Shown: positions 10,827 through 20,427, numbered from the stretch's first letter. The stretch is 64,000 nucleotides of DNA from Melitaea cinxia (GCF_905220565.1 NC_059408.1:5828508-5892507), one strand, 5' to 3'. The notes: generated by a model from the letters alone, not told the origin. Made by a program: numbers and translations.

Positions 10827-11387
10827 GTTACTTAATATACCGAATATATAATGCAAATCTAAAAAAGATATTGTTTAAAGTTTCATAAAAAATCAACTGC
10901 TAAAGGGAACTTCAACAGCTTCAAATATTTTAAGCGTTGAAATTATTAAAGAATTAAACAAGAATAATTGTGATATTTCACTCTAGATACACGAACGTAA
11001 ATCTCTTAAATTTATCAAGAGATCTGCTACATTATATATAATTGTGATGGAACTTCATTTCCGTGGAGACTGTTACATTTTCAATCCTACAGTTGAATAA
11101 TTTTGTCATCAATAGAATAATTCTTGTGATAAATAAATTGCTTGCGCAGTAATAAACGCAAAATAAATAAATATTAACGTTAATACATGCAGTTTGTTTA
11201 CTTCAAATAACCTCTTAAAAGGCTTTTTAATAGTAGGGTATTAATTAGTTGAGCTTAACAACGTAAGAGTATGTGTTATTCCTTGTTAAGTAAAATTTGT
11301 TCAAAAAATTGACGTAAAGATTATTACGAGTATATATTTTTATCATAAATTAGTAAAATGCCTCTCACAATTAACGACCGCACTAGG
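10827..11387. other. AT-rich DNA, nothing recognised
   Basis: No exon, RNA or repeat seen. Confidence 0.5.
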
Positions 11388-11536
11388 ATTTAATAATAAT
11401 ATATTTATTTAATTTAATCCACGGTCCAGAAACACACACTACACAAGTACAGATGGCCAGCTCGTAAAAATATCTGTATGATCTATACAAGGGTTTGCCA
11501 CCAGCGTGCTGTGACTGCTGCGCAAACACGTCGTCA
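11388..11536 (-). mobile_element. Decayed tRNA-derived SINE
   Basis: Read on the minus strand: CGACGTGTTTGCGCAGCAGT (A-box-like TTTGCGCAGCAG) opens the unit. A ruined B-box region and GTGTGTGTTTCTGGACCGTG follow, and it ends in a (TAT)n-rich tail. Order and spacing match the intact SINEs at 14491 and 55557. The B box is too damaged to work. Confidence 0.5.
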
Positions 11537-11862
11537 AAACAAAAAAAAAAGTCAAACTTAAAGAAAATAATTATCGGTATTTTCTAGGCAAAAGCATCCC
11601 TCATATCATTAAATAAATATAAAGTATAGATAAGTCTAGATATCACTGCATTGTTATATAATTTTTATTTTTGTTAATGAATATTCGTAAGAACTACAAT
11701 ATTGAAGGCATAGAGGGCACGCGCTACATAGGGCGTCGCCTCCAGATCATATATGACCTTAAAACTTCAGTGTGTGGCTCAAAGTAATTTAGAATACATT
11801 TTACTAAACAGAACTCATTCTCAAATAATATTCCATTGTATTAGTACCTAAATTTAAATTAA
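11537..11862. other. Short unannotated stretch
   Basis: A GC-richer patch at 11700-11760 has no match I recognise. The rest is AT-rich. Confidence 0.4.
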
Positions 11863-12000
11863 ATAATTGTGTTTGCTCGCAAACAAAAAACCGACTTCCA
11901 TTACATCGACAGTAAATACGGGTTATCAAAGATCAAATTTAAATGAAACAACAAGCATCAGCTTTCGACTAAAACAAGAATCATCAAAATCGGTATACCT
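11863..12000 (-). mobile_element. Fragment of the DINE/MINE-like element (stem-loop end)
   Basis: ATAATTGTGTTTGCTCGCAA then AAACCGACTTCCATTACATC, followed by about 100 bp of the body. It breaks off at 12000, where retroposon tails begin. Confidence 0.65.
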
Positions 12001-12011
12001 CACTCACAGTC

Positions 12012-12065
12012 ACAATCACAATCACCTTAGCCTATCGCAGTCCACTGCTGGACTCCACAAGCTCT
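12012..12065 (-). mobile_element. LINE-type tail fragment, minus strand
   Basis: TAGCCTATCGCAGTCCACTG then CTGGACTCCACAAGCTC is the reverse complement of the retroposon tail (GTGGA..CCAGCAGTGGACTGCGATAGG). It faces the plus-strand tail at 12105-12228. Confidence 0.6.
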
Positions 12066-12104
12066 AACTAGTAAGTTGTGTTATAGGTACCGCATAACTT
12101 TTCC

Positions 12105-12228
12105 CTGGGTATACCGCCCCACCTGCCCAGCGTGGTGACTATGGTCAACACACATGAGTTCACGCCATTTTTGGCGTGAACTTGTGGAGGCCTATGTCCA
12201 GCAGTGAACTGCGATAGGCTGAATTGAT
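12105..12228 (+). mobile_element. 3' part of the GGCTACGGCA-family retroposon
   Basis: Begins within CACCTGCCCAGCGTGGTGAC and continues through ACACATGAGTTCACGCC to GGAGGCCTATGTCCAGCAGT and GCGATAGGCTGAA. 5'-truncated. Confidence 0.7.
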
Positions 12229-12870
12229 AATGATCATGAGTAGAGACTAGCTTAAAACGAATATTCACCATGTGCAGTCCCAAATCTTCGAGGTCAACAT
12301 CGACAACAACACAGTCTAAAATGTAGATCAGAATTCATACATATAATGATCACCAAAGCCCAGAATCTCAGCTCCATACGTGTATACGTACTAGACATAT
12401 AATTTGAACAGTATGCGTAACATTAATATTAGTTTTGTGATCACAATGTGAACAGGAAACGTGTCTGGTGGTTCTACATAGTGTCAAATAAGTGTCACGC
12501 CAGGAGCATGTGTCGCCTATACGTCAACTATCTAGACACAGAAAGGGAAAACCAAGTAAATTTGGTGATATTTGGTTTTCCTGATGATTACCATTGTTAA
12601 AAGTTATCTAGAAGTATACAGAATACTTCGTAAGTTATTCTTAAAGATAGATGTCAGTGTTTTTATTGTAGACCTTTAAAACAGGAATAATTTCAGTATA
12701 GATAATTTTGTTTATTTCAAGGAAAGGAATTACGGAGCGTTTTAATTAAAAGCTAGGTTGTCTAATTTAACTATAGTAAATTATACTCCTAAACTTCGTG
12801 CTATACTTTTCGAGTTAAGTACTTTCTTCTGTTTGTTTATAGATCATTTTTTTTGCATTATTGTCTTATT
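12229..12870. other. AT-rich DNA, nothing recognised
   Basis: No exon, RNA or repeat seen. Confidence 0.5.
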
Positions 12871-13191
12871 TTTAACCGACTTCTAAAAAGGAGGAGGTTA
12901 CTCAATTCGACCGTGTATATATATATATTTTTATGTAATTCGGGGAATGAAAAAAAAAAACTTCATCGTTTATGAACCGATTTTGATAATTCTTTTTTGT
13001 TGGAAAGGAGATATCCCAAGTGTAGTACCATGATAAGGAAAGCAGGATCTGATGATGGAATCTCAGAAAAATCGAGGGAAACCCTCGAAAATCGCAGTAA
13101 AGATATGTTGATTTTTTTCGTCTGCTTACGTTGTATTACTTGTCAATGTAATTGAAGTTAGTTTTTTTCGTTTGCGAGCAAACACAATTAT
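12871..13191 (+). mobile_element. DINE/MINE-like element, short near-complete copy
   Basis: Starts TTTAACCGACTTCTAAAAAG with GGAGGAGGTTACTCAATTCG, then a short (TA)n (12917-12929), TTCGGGGAATGA, GATTTTGATAATTC, GGATCTGATGATGGAATCTC and TCGAGGGAAACCCTCGAAAA. It ends ATTGAAGTTAG...GTTTGCGAGCAAAC and ACAATTAT. All expected parts are present in order: 5' subterminal repeat, microsatellite, 3' subterminal repeat (one substitution) and stem-loop. It serves as a reference for the family in this window. Confidence 0.7.
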
Positions 13192-13319
13192 ACAGACTAT
13201 AGCAGCTTAATTATAATCTAAAAGTCAAGCCATCACGCTTGCATACACAGTACGAAGAGTTAGACGAAGATTTTTTTCTTAAGATGATTTATTATCGATT
13301 AGGCTCCGTCCCTTATAAA

Positions 13320-13368
13320 ATATAAAAGCTGATGTCCAGCAGTAAGATATTGCAGACTAAATCAATCA
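13320..13368 (+). mobile_element. SINE tail remnant
   Basis: GCTGATGTCCAGCAGTAAGA then TATTGCAGACTAAA resembles the end of the 17639-17969 SINE (GCCCAGTAGTGGGATATTAC). Very short and decayed. Confidence 0.4.
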
Positions 13369-14490
13369 AAATGAATTGCCAAAAATTACAATAACGCTAC
13401 GTTATGTGTTAATTTGTCGACTTTTATGTAGATAGCATATCAATCTATATTTAAGTTGTTTATTAAATAAGAATTGTATTCTAGACTATAGTTTGTAATG
13501 ACGATTTCTATTCACAATTTCAAACTATATTTTTGTTCTATCTTTTAGTTGAGTTTTTTACCTAAATTTTACTATAGCCACTCAAGTTTAATATTACGCG
13601 ACAATACTTATTTATCACGTTAAATTAAATTCTATTGTTTTTCAATGGCTTTTAGTCAGGAAAATTTTCTATCCCCGTCAAAGTATGTCTCTGTCATTGA
13701 AAGCTATTACAAAGGTATTAAAATCGATAAGACGACTAATTAATCTCCAAATTACTGTTATAAGTCATCGAAGGGAAATTATTCACCCCTTTAAATCAGC
13801 GTGGGGAAATGTGACATGGAAGTTCGAATTATATCTCTCTGTGATATTTCTCTAAGTGTGCCGTAATAACAGTTCTTAACTTGGTGTGTGACCACTTATA
13901 ATTTATTAATTACAAGTTAAACTATGATATGAATTATGAAAATTAAACAAATCAAATAATAATTTCGGTTCAGTGCTCTATTTGAAATTTCAGCTTCGAC
14001 TAACCAATTCACAGCCAAAGTCAGAGTCCATAATATTTCTAATAAATCCTCAGATCATCCCATTAATTCGTTGAAACAAATAAACCCTTTATATTTATTA
14101 CTTTTATATATAATGTTATGAGCTCAATTATGATCTCGTAAGTACCCCATTAAAGGACAACAACGTAGAGGTCACACTAATGACAACGCAATGCCGATGT
14201 AGACTGCCAACTTTGGTATATTGATCGTAGTCAGGCAGATGCTTAAAACGTCCACCTGATTGTATTTGCTTTTAGGATAGAAATTGTCATGTTTTTATTT
14301 TACTAAGCCGAACTAGTGTACTTAAAAAGCCGACTTAATTATTTCGGCCCAAGGATCAAAAAATATTAACAAAATCGATTTTAAGAAGTCTGTCGCAGAA
14401 CTTGGCAAGGCTCTTGTTCCATTGGAGATGAGGGGAAACTTAATCCATCACGATTATATCTTCCACCAAGCTTACCGATCGCTATTATTG
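13369..14490. other. AT-rich DNA, nothing secure
   Basis: A GC-richer patch at 14160-14250 is not assigned to any family. The rest shows nothing. Confidence 0.45.
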
Positions 14491-14715
14491 ACGACGCGTT
14501 GGCGCAGCGGTCATAGTACTGGTTGTTACGCTGGCGGTCGCGGGTTCGATCCCCGCTCACGACATACATTTGTATCGGCCATATAGATGTTTTTCGTGGT
14601 CTGGGCGTTCTGCTTGTATATCGTGTGTGTTTCCGGACCCCCGACACAGGAGAAAATCTTACTAAGGGCCGTTGAGTGTGAAGCGAATGTGTGTTATTTA
14701 TTATTATTATTATTA
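14491..14715 (+). mobile_element. tRNA-derived SINE, full head with A and B boxes
   Basis: Pol III A box TGGCGCAGCGG (14500-14510) and B box GGTTCGATCCC (14543-14553) lie about 43 nt apart, as in tRNA-derived promoters. The body runs ACATTTGTATCGGCCATATA, GTGTGTTTCCGGACCCCCGA, GGGCCGTTGAGTGTGAAGCG and ends in a (TTA)n tail (14696-14715). It would be transcribed by RNA polymerase III and mobilised by a LINE. Relatives are at 38106, 44998, 49344 and 55557. The minus-strand frame 14381-14788 is a shadow of it. Confidence 0.85.
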
Positions 14716-15282
14716 GATATCTTCGATAGTAACCAGGACCAATGGCTGTAGGTGCTTTTCGAAATGCCTGGTAGGAAGGTAAACTCACTGTTAATATAAT
14801 TTTTATTTTGTATGAAATGACGGTTTTTTTATAAAATACCCGTTAAAACTATATGGTCAACCTTACTAAAACGATAGCTTAATTTAGTATTGGTTGAGCA
14901 GAAAATTTGAAGTAGAAAATATAACACCCTTTAATAAAGACGTCTAGAAAGTTCTCTTTTGTACATCTGATGCTCGATATCTTCTGAAAACTTTTTCCTG
15001 CGTCAACGAAAAGGGCTAACCAGTGCTCAAAACAAAGGACGAGTACAAATATTGAGTACTTGAGTCATCGAGATTTAGATCAAGACACTTTGCTGTCGGG
15101 GTTTTGTATTTCTCATATACAAGTTTGTTTTAAGAAATTTTCATTGTCCTTCACTTATTTCGTTTTCAGTTTTTGTTTTACGAAGAAAAAGAAATGCGAA
15201 TGCAAAGTACTCGAATCATGTTGTATTTTTTTGACTAGCGTTAATATAAAAAATAGGTATAGGTATGTGAAAAAAAAAACAA
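14716..15282. other. AT-rich DNA, nothing recognised
   Basis: No exon, RNA or repeat seen. Confidence 0.5.
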
Positions 15283-15584
15283 CTACTCTGGTGTAGTGGT
15301 CTGAGAAATCTCCTAAAACACCGACGGCTTGCGGGTTCTATTCCCGCTCGCGATGGATATTTGTATTTATGTAAATATTTCTTTCTATCTGTCCCTGTGT
15401 GTTTCCGCACCGTGCCTCGAAGACCAAGTTGTTATCATTAAGACCTGATAGCAATCGTCACTCATAATAACCAAATAGAACAAAAAACAGTCGCAGTGGA
15501 GCAGCCTGGTAGATTAAGCTCCAATTTTTCTCCTAAATGAAAAAATAGGCCTATGCCCAACCGTGGGATGTAAGAGACTGAATG
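15283..15584 (+). mobile_element. tRNA-derived SINE, diverged copy
   Basis: A box TGGTGTAGTGG (15289-15299) and B box GGTTCTATTCC (15333-15343, one change). The body has GTGTGTTTCCGCACCGTGCC and GATAGCAATCGTCACTCATA. The tail is GTGGAGCAGCCTGGTAGATT ... GGCCTATGCCCAACCGTGGG. Same family as 17639-17969, but more diverged and so older. Confidence 0.75.
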
Positions 15585-15864
15585 TCTACGTGAAATATAT
15601 CCAGTAAGTTAATTTTCATATACATTTTGATATTCCATTATAGGACTGAAATTTATGTGTTGAAGAAAAATGTATTCAAGCGTAAATTTATTTTCTCATA
15701 AATATTTAATCAAACTATATCAGCGTATTATCTACTAAAAAGTCAAATGACGTCTTATCCCAAATGTCATGCTATAGGATTTTTCAAAGAAATAAATCAG
15801 AATGTAGAATCGACAACTAAAAACTAATTGAAAAGTATAAATAAAATTGTATATAAGATTTAGG

Positions 15865-15925
15865 TTAGGAGCAGCGTGCTGGATTAACCTCTGATCCTTA
15901 TCCTACATTGAGAAAGAAGCCTATG
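15865..15925 (+). mobile_element. SINE tail fragment
   Basis: GGAGCAGCGTGCTGGATTAA, CTCTGATCCTTATCCTAC, GAGAAAGAAGCCTATGC match the end of the 17639 SINE. A (CA)n tract follows directly. Confidence 0.65.
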
Positions 15926-16008
15926 CTCACACATATGCACACGCACACACACATATACACACATACACACGCACACACACACACACACAAATTCACACGC
16001 ACCCGCAC
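15926..16008. repeat. Imperfect (CA)n microsatellite
   Basis: CACA repeats interrupted by TATA and CGCA units, wedged between two retroposon tails. The open frame here is low-complexity. Confidence 0.85.
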
Positions 16009-16011
16009 AAA

Positions 16012-16060
16012 CACCAACCTATCGCAGTCCACTGCTGGACATAGGCCTCCACAAACATCT
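16012..16060 (-). mobile_element. LINE-type tail fragment
   Basis: CCAACCTATCGCAGTCCACT, GCTGGACATAGGCCTCCACA: reverse complement of the GGCTACGGCA-family tail. Confidence 0.65.
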
Positions 16061-16429
16061 GGCTCCAATAAATGTCTGGCTACTTATTTGCTCCAGAATT
16101 GGAACAAGTTTATATATTACTTGACCTAAATTCCGATTTCAATGAAAGAATCGTTGGACCGTAGATTGATGAGTACACGACCGCAAAAACCGAACATAGA
16201 CGATATTTACTTGTATTGATGTTATAAATGTCATTTAGGTATAATTATATGTTTATTATATTATGCCCATTTCTTTTTTAATAGTAGACTTTTTATTAAT
16301 TCTAGTTTGTAGGTTCTATTACATGAAATAAATGTAGCTCAAACGGATAATTGGGAAATTGATAACAGGGTTAGAGCTTGAAATCAAGGCTGAATAATTT
16401 TTGAATTTTTCTTGAAAAAATAAAAATTC
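16061..16429. other. AT-rich DNA, nothing recognised
   Basis: No exon, RNA or repeat seen. Confidence 0.5.
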
Positions 16430-16668
16430 AAAAAAAGTAGATAAAAAAATAGTCTAGTAAATACACGTTATTAAAGATAACTCAAAAAGTACTTGTCAGA
16501 TCTTATTCAAATTTAAATGAGACCATATGATACGCACCATCTTTCGATAAAAAAGAGTCATCGAAATCGATCCACCCAGGAAAAAAGTTCTGAGGTAGCA
16601 TAACTAAAAAATACAGTCACATCGAGTCACAAAGTCACAATCTCCTCCTTATTTTGAAGATGGTTAAT
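16430..16668 (-). mobile_element. DINE/MINE-like fragment
   Basis: AAAAAATAGTCTAGTAAATA, ACTCAAAAAGTACTTGTCAG, CATCTTTCGATAAAAAAG, TCATCGAAATCGATCCACCC, and end CTCCTCCTTATTTTGAAGAT GGTTAA. Equivalent to the 640-866 part of the copy at 249. Lacks the stem-loop end. Confidence 0.65.
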
Positions 16669-16672
16669 CAAA

Positions 16673-16717
16673 AGTCCAAACCAGGCTAGTTTTCAGGCCA
16701 GTAGCCTGGTTTGGACT
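16673..16717. repeat. Perfect 16-bp hairpin at a LINE truncation point
   Basis: AGTCCAAACCAGGCTA (16673-16688) pairs with TAGCCTGGTTTGGACT (16702-16717) around a 13-nt loop. The right arm is LINE coding sequence. The left arm is its inverted copy, next to the end of the DINE fragment. Confidence 0.85.
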
Positions 16718-16865
16718 CTTATCTGACAGGAGAAACAAAAAACACCAGAACAGCGACATCAGTGACACTAGCACAGCTTTTCCTTGTTCGGTGTGTGGTA
16801 GAGTCTGCCGCTCCCGTATCGGCTTGTACAGCCATCAGAAGAAATGGTCTTCAGACACCGTTTAA
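16707..16865 (+). pseudogene. C-terminal zinc-finger end of a LINE polyprotein (5'-truncated)
   Basis: The frame from 16707 reads WFGLLSDRRNKKHQ..., then FPCSVCGRVCRSRIGLYSHQ and KKWSSDTV, with stop TAA at 16863-16865. CSVC...GLYSH fits a C2H2-type finger (C-x2-C-x12-H). The expected last ligand near KKW appears replaced by W. Fingers with CRSRIGL..H are known at the C-terminus of animal non-LTR retrotransposon polyproteins. Downstream, CCCATGATAATCAAAAG may be a worn (ATG)n tail. No upstream reverse transcriptase is present. Other frames across this region are shadows. Confidence 0.6.
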
Positions 16866-17047
16866 ATCGTCTGGAATAGACGTAAAGGCCCATGATAATC
16901 AAAAGTGTAATCAAGATCAGTCAAACGAATTTCAATATAATAATATTTTCAAAAACGTCCAAAGTTATAAATGTTCCACCACAAAAAAATATATGAAATA
17001 AAACAGATGACATACATCTTATTATATACTATTAAACGAGCAATTCT

Positions 17048-17190
17048 TGTATATATATATATATATATATAGAATCTGGATCTCGGAAACGGCTCCAACG
17101 ATTTTCGTAAAATTTAGTATATAGGGGGTTTCGGGGGAGATAAATCTATCTAGCTAGGATTCATTTTCAGAAAATGTCGTTTTATCCCTG
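17048..17190 (+). repeat. (AT)n tract plus fragment of an unclassified interspersed repeat
   Basis: TA tract (about 17048-17072), then ATCTCGGAAACGGCTCCAAC, GATTTTCGTAAAATTTAGTA, GGGGGTTTCGGGGGAGA. This wording recurs in lepidopteran Helitron-like repeats (compare CTGAAACGGCTGGACCGATT in the copies at 42988 and 61571). No ends could be defined. Confidence 0.45.
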
Positions 17191-17254
17191 TTTTTAGGGA
17201 GTGAAAAAAATATCGTTAGAATGCGAAAGTAAATTTCGCATTTGTCAAGTTAGT

Positions 17255-17340
17255 TGCAATAGCTCGGTGGGAAATCGGTCAGTCGGGACCAACCGAGAAG
17301 ATCATGGTTCAAATCCCCATGTCCCTGGTCAATTATTTTT
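17255..17340 (+). mobile_element. tRNA-like sequence / SINE head of a separate family
   Basis: TAGCTCGGTGGG resembles an A box and GGTTCAAATCC (about 17304-17314) is a near-perfect B box. CATGG...CCATG flanks it as a possible T-stem. The 5' and 3' ends do not form an acceptor stem and there is no credible anticodon arm, so this is not a functional tRNA gene. A T-rich stretch follows in place of the usual SINE body. Confidence 0.5.
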
Positions 17341-17638
17341 TCTTTTTCTTTTTCTAATTGCACTGGTTATTTTTTATTTAAATAGGCTGTTCCTACTTTT
17401 TTATTTATTATGTCGGTAAAATCGAAAAATATTATTCATATTTTACCATTATTATTTTTTAATTATTTTTTATTTTTGATTTTTTATGTTTATTTAAATT
17501 TTTTATTATTGTCGGTAAAAAAATATTATTTTATAAATATATAATTCGTATTTAAATGTGATTTTCAGAAAAAAACACGATTTGTTGGAGCGCCTGTCAA
17601 TTTTTGAGACGCAATTATTCTCAATCTTGTAATTGTGT

Positions 17639-17969
17639 TTGACACGCGTTGGGGCAACGGTTACGCCATGGATTGTACCTGTTGCGTTGGCGGTTGCGGG
17701 TTCGATCCCAGCACGTGATAAACATTTGTATTGGCCATACAGGTGTTTGCCGTGGTCTGGGTGTTTGTGCAGTCCTTGTGGGTCTCTCCACCGTGCCTCG
17801 GAGAGCAAGCCGTCGGTCCCGGTTGTTATCATGTACACCTGATAGCGATCGTTACTCGCTTAATATCCGCCAACCCGCATTGGAGCAGCGTGGTGGATTA
17901 AGCTCTGATCCTTCTCCTAGATGGAGAAAGAGGCCTATGCCCAGTAGTGGGATATTACAGACTGAAGCG
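17639..17969 (+). mobile_element. Full-length tRNA-derived SINE with perfect 12-bp target-site duplication
   Basis: A box TGGGGCAACGG (17650-17660), B box GGTTCGATCCC (17699-17709), body CATTTGTATTGGCCATACAG, GTCTGGGTGTTTGTGCAGTC, GGTTGTTATCATGTACACCT, and tail GAGCAGCGTGGTGGATTAAG ... GGCCTATGCCCAGTAGTGGG. It is flanked by TTGTAATTGTGT at 17627-17638 and again at 17970-17981, proving target-primed insertion and both ends. The tail GAGGCCTATGCCCAG..TGG reads like the EAYAQQW end of a LINE reverse transcriptase, suggesting the LINE that mobilises it. The open frames on both strands are shadows. Confidence 0.92.
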
Positions 17970-18457
17970 TTGTAATTGTGTATTTTGTATCAATTTTTAA
18001 TTTATCGTTATTTTTTATTTTTATTTTGTGTTAATTCATTATTAATAATTGTGTTTGCAGGCAAACGAAAAAAAAAATCGACTTCAATTACATCGACAAG
18101 TAATACAATATAGGTACACGAAAAAATAGTCAAGAAATACGCATTATCAAAGATTACTCCAAAAGTTGTAATCAGATCTCGATGAAATATGACCACATGA
18201 TAAACATCGGCATTCGATTAAGTTAAAAATCATCAAAATCAGTACACCCAGTAGTATGCTAAGTATTATGTAGTTAATGTAAAGTTATGCGGATTTTCGA
18301 GAGTTTCCCTCGATTTCTCTAGGATCCCATCATCAGATCCTGGTTTTCTTATCATGCTACCACACCAGGGATATCTCCTTTCCACCCAAAAAGAATTATC
18401 AAAATCTTTTCATAAACGACGAAGTTATCCCCGAACATAAATTAAAATATATATATA

Positions 18458-19160
18458 CTAGCGACCCGCTCCGGCTTCGCATGGGTATAAAATATAATTA
18501 TAGCCTATGTCATTCACTGAAAAATGATTAAAATCGATCCAGTAGTTTTGATTTATTCATTATTGCCCGTGGCACGCGTTAACTTTAGAGTAAAAGCCGG
18601 CCGGAACTGTCGCAAACGCTACGTATCGCAATTTTTAAATCTATAATATCTTTAAAAAATATTCATTTAAATCATATGCTGTAAAGGGCTATATTAAATC
18701 AACAATGTATTTAAGGTATTTAATTAGATAAGGATTAATGCTGTATTGGTTAAAATCGCTTTGAAAATTAGCCATTATTTATCGTAAAAAGTAAATGACA
18801 AAAAAATGTTATTGTGGGATATCCATAAGAGATAGACATATACTATAGCGGAGTTTTCTGTAGAACTTTTCAATGTGTATAATACTTAGTACAGTATTTT
18901 GATAAATCTCGTAGGGTTCAGGCTGCGTTTGCAATGTAAGCGAAAAAAATGTAATTATTTACGACATCACATTAGAAACCTCAAAAATAACAGTATTTCT
19001 CCACTATTTAATGGATGTTATTATACATATAAACCTTCCTCTTCAATCACTGTATCTACTAAAAAACCTCATCAAAATCCCATTGCGTAAGTTTAAAGAT
19101 TTAAGCATATGTAGGGACATAGGAACAGAGAAAGCGACTTTGTTTTATACTATGTAGTGA
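18458..19160 (-). mobile_element. Complete non-autonomous Helitron, 703 bp
   Basis: Read on the minus strand: starts TCACTACATAGTATAAAAC at 19160 and ends GCGGGTCGCTAG at 18458. A GC-rich end GCGAAGCCGGAGCGGGTCGC can form the expected 3' hairpin. The flanks on that strand are A before and T after, the Helitron target. It inserted into the (TA)n core of a DINE-like element. A 3' fragment of the same family lies at 31771-31907. No coding capacity; the 63-codon frame at 18899 is chance. Confidence 0.8.
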
Positions 19161-19169
19161 TAGTGATAT

Positions 19170-19437
19170 ATATATATCGCACCTTCGGTGCAACAAAGTC
19201 AAAACAGCTCATTTCTTAATTTTACAGGAGAGGATTTTCAATTTTTTTTTTCGCTTTTACTTCCTCATTTCTGGATTACTATTTATAGTAGGTTTGAAAT
19301 CTTTATAAATTAATAGTTTACTTTCTTTGCTATAGTTTAAAAATCTTATATTAAATTATCAAAAAGTCCTAATAAAAGACATAACAAAAAAAGTGTCCTG
19401 AATTGTGACTTTGTTGCACCGAAGGTGCGATATATAT
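19170..19437. mobile_element. MITE-like element, 268 bp, with 32-bp perfect terminal inverted repeats
   Basis: The left end 19170-19201 and right end 19406-19437 are exact reverse complements over 32 bp, containing CGCACCTTCGGTGCAACAAA. Within the repeat, GCACC-TTC-GGTGC is itself a small hairpin. The interior is AT-rich and non-coding. The ends fade into a (TA)n tract, so the exact border and a TA duplication cannot be fixed, but a TA-targeting (Tc1/mariner-type) MITE is the likeliest class. Identical arms suggest fairly recent activity. Confidence 0.75.
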
Positions 19438-19862
19438 GTATTGAGTTTCCTTCAGCCGAATTGAGTAACCTCCTCCTTTTTTGAAGTCGGTTAAAAAAAG
19501 ACTTCATCCAAACCGGCAGCGAATCATTTTAACTCTCTCTTCTACTACTAATCCTTCACGATTTACTAAAAATACCGAGCTGGGCTCGGTCGCCCAGGTA
19601 GGGGAACACCGGGCAAGATGGGGTAGTTAAGATTTAAAGCTCCAGAAATCGTAGGGGTTCATGGTTTCATAATCATATTTATTCTTAATCAGGCTTGTAG
19701 TTATCAATCTTACATATTAAATTTAAATCAGGAACACAGCACCACAGAATTGTTAATAATATAACAAAATGTAAAATATGACATATCACCCCATCATGCC
19801 CGATAGGTCGGGTAAGATGGGCTGGGCCTAATGGGCAAGATGGGGTATAGCCATTTTCTCGA

Positions 19863-20427
19863 CTATTCAGGAGTGCAGAACTCGCAAATGAATGTTGCTT
19901 CGGCATCATTACCATCCACTCCTGCGCAGCCATAATGTAACCATTTACCACAAGAAGAATAAGCAATCCAACCTTTCTTTGAGTCGAAATATAACCCTGT
20001 AGAATGTAGGCATGGAGTGTTTCGGTTTCAACATCACTCTTTTCAGAAGACGACTGTCTAATACGTTTCTTTAAATTATATTTCTTTGTGGCTTTAGTCT
20101 TGAAATAGGTTTTGTTTCTCTTCCTTTTTCTGTTTTCGCTCCTTTTTTCTCTGTCTGATTTCCTTGTTTTGCTTTTTTAACTTTTCTGTCACATTTTTTG
20201 TAAATAAATTCTTCTAACTTAACTCTTAACAACTTCTGTTTATAGGGTAAAGAGGTTATGATAGTAGTTTTACCGCGTTTTTTCGTCACTTTTAATGTCT
20301 TCTTGGTCACTGGAAGAGGCAATAGTTGCTTTGGGCTGGCTAATGCACTAAAATTAGGCCAATAAGAAAATTTAGGGGAAGGACTCAAATTTAAATATGT
20401 GTTAATTTCAGTTGTACTAGTTGTCAC
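19863..20427 (-). pseudogene. C-terminal region of a pogo-like transposase with zinc finger, frameshifted
   Basis: The first part (20427-20071) has ALASPKQLLPLP then KVTKKRGKTTIITSLPYKQK, like the post-DDE linker of jerky/pogo transposases (..KKGKT.ILT.TP.K..), and a lysine-rich stretch. The last 49 codons before TAG (19863-19865) lie in another frame: GWIAYSSCGKWLHYGCAG, then EATFICEFCTPE. This is the PHD-like cysteine/histidine finger (C..CGKW.H..C...C..C) common at the C-terminus of these transposases. At least two frameshifts separate the parts, so no intact protein can be made. The 93-codon frame at 19685-19966 is a shadow. Confidence 0.7.

Larger units (their letters stand above)
18045..19495 (-). 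mobile_element. DINE/MINE-like element split by two later insertions
   Basis: The stem-loop end is at 18045 (ATAATTGTGTTTGCAGGCAA; the hairpin stem is damaged). The body runs to the AT tract at 18450 and resumes at 19438 (TTGAGTTTCCTTCAGCCGAA), ending CTCCTCC..TTGAAGTCGGTTAA at 19495. Between the parts sit a Helitron (18458-19160) and a 268-bp inverted-repeat element (19170-19437), both in the (TA)n core. The host copy itself is about 470 bp. Confidence 0.7.

Noticed and set aside
14381..14788. 135-codon minus frame, the longest in the window
   Set aside because: It is the antisense of a tRNA-derived SINE and includes its A and B boxes.
16711..17001. 96-codon + frame
   Set aside because: It starts TTG and runs in a different frame from the clear LINE zinc-finger frame ending at 16863; it is a shadow.
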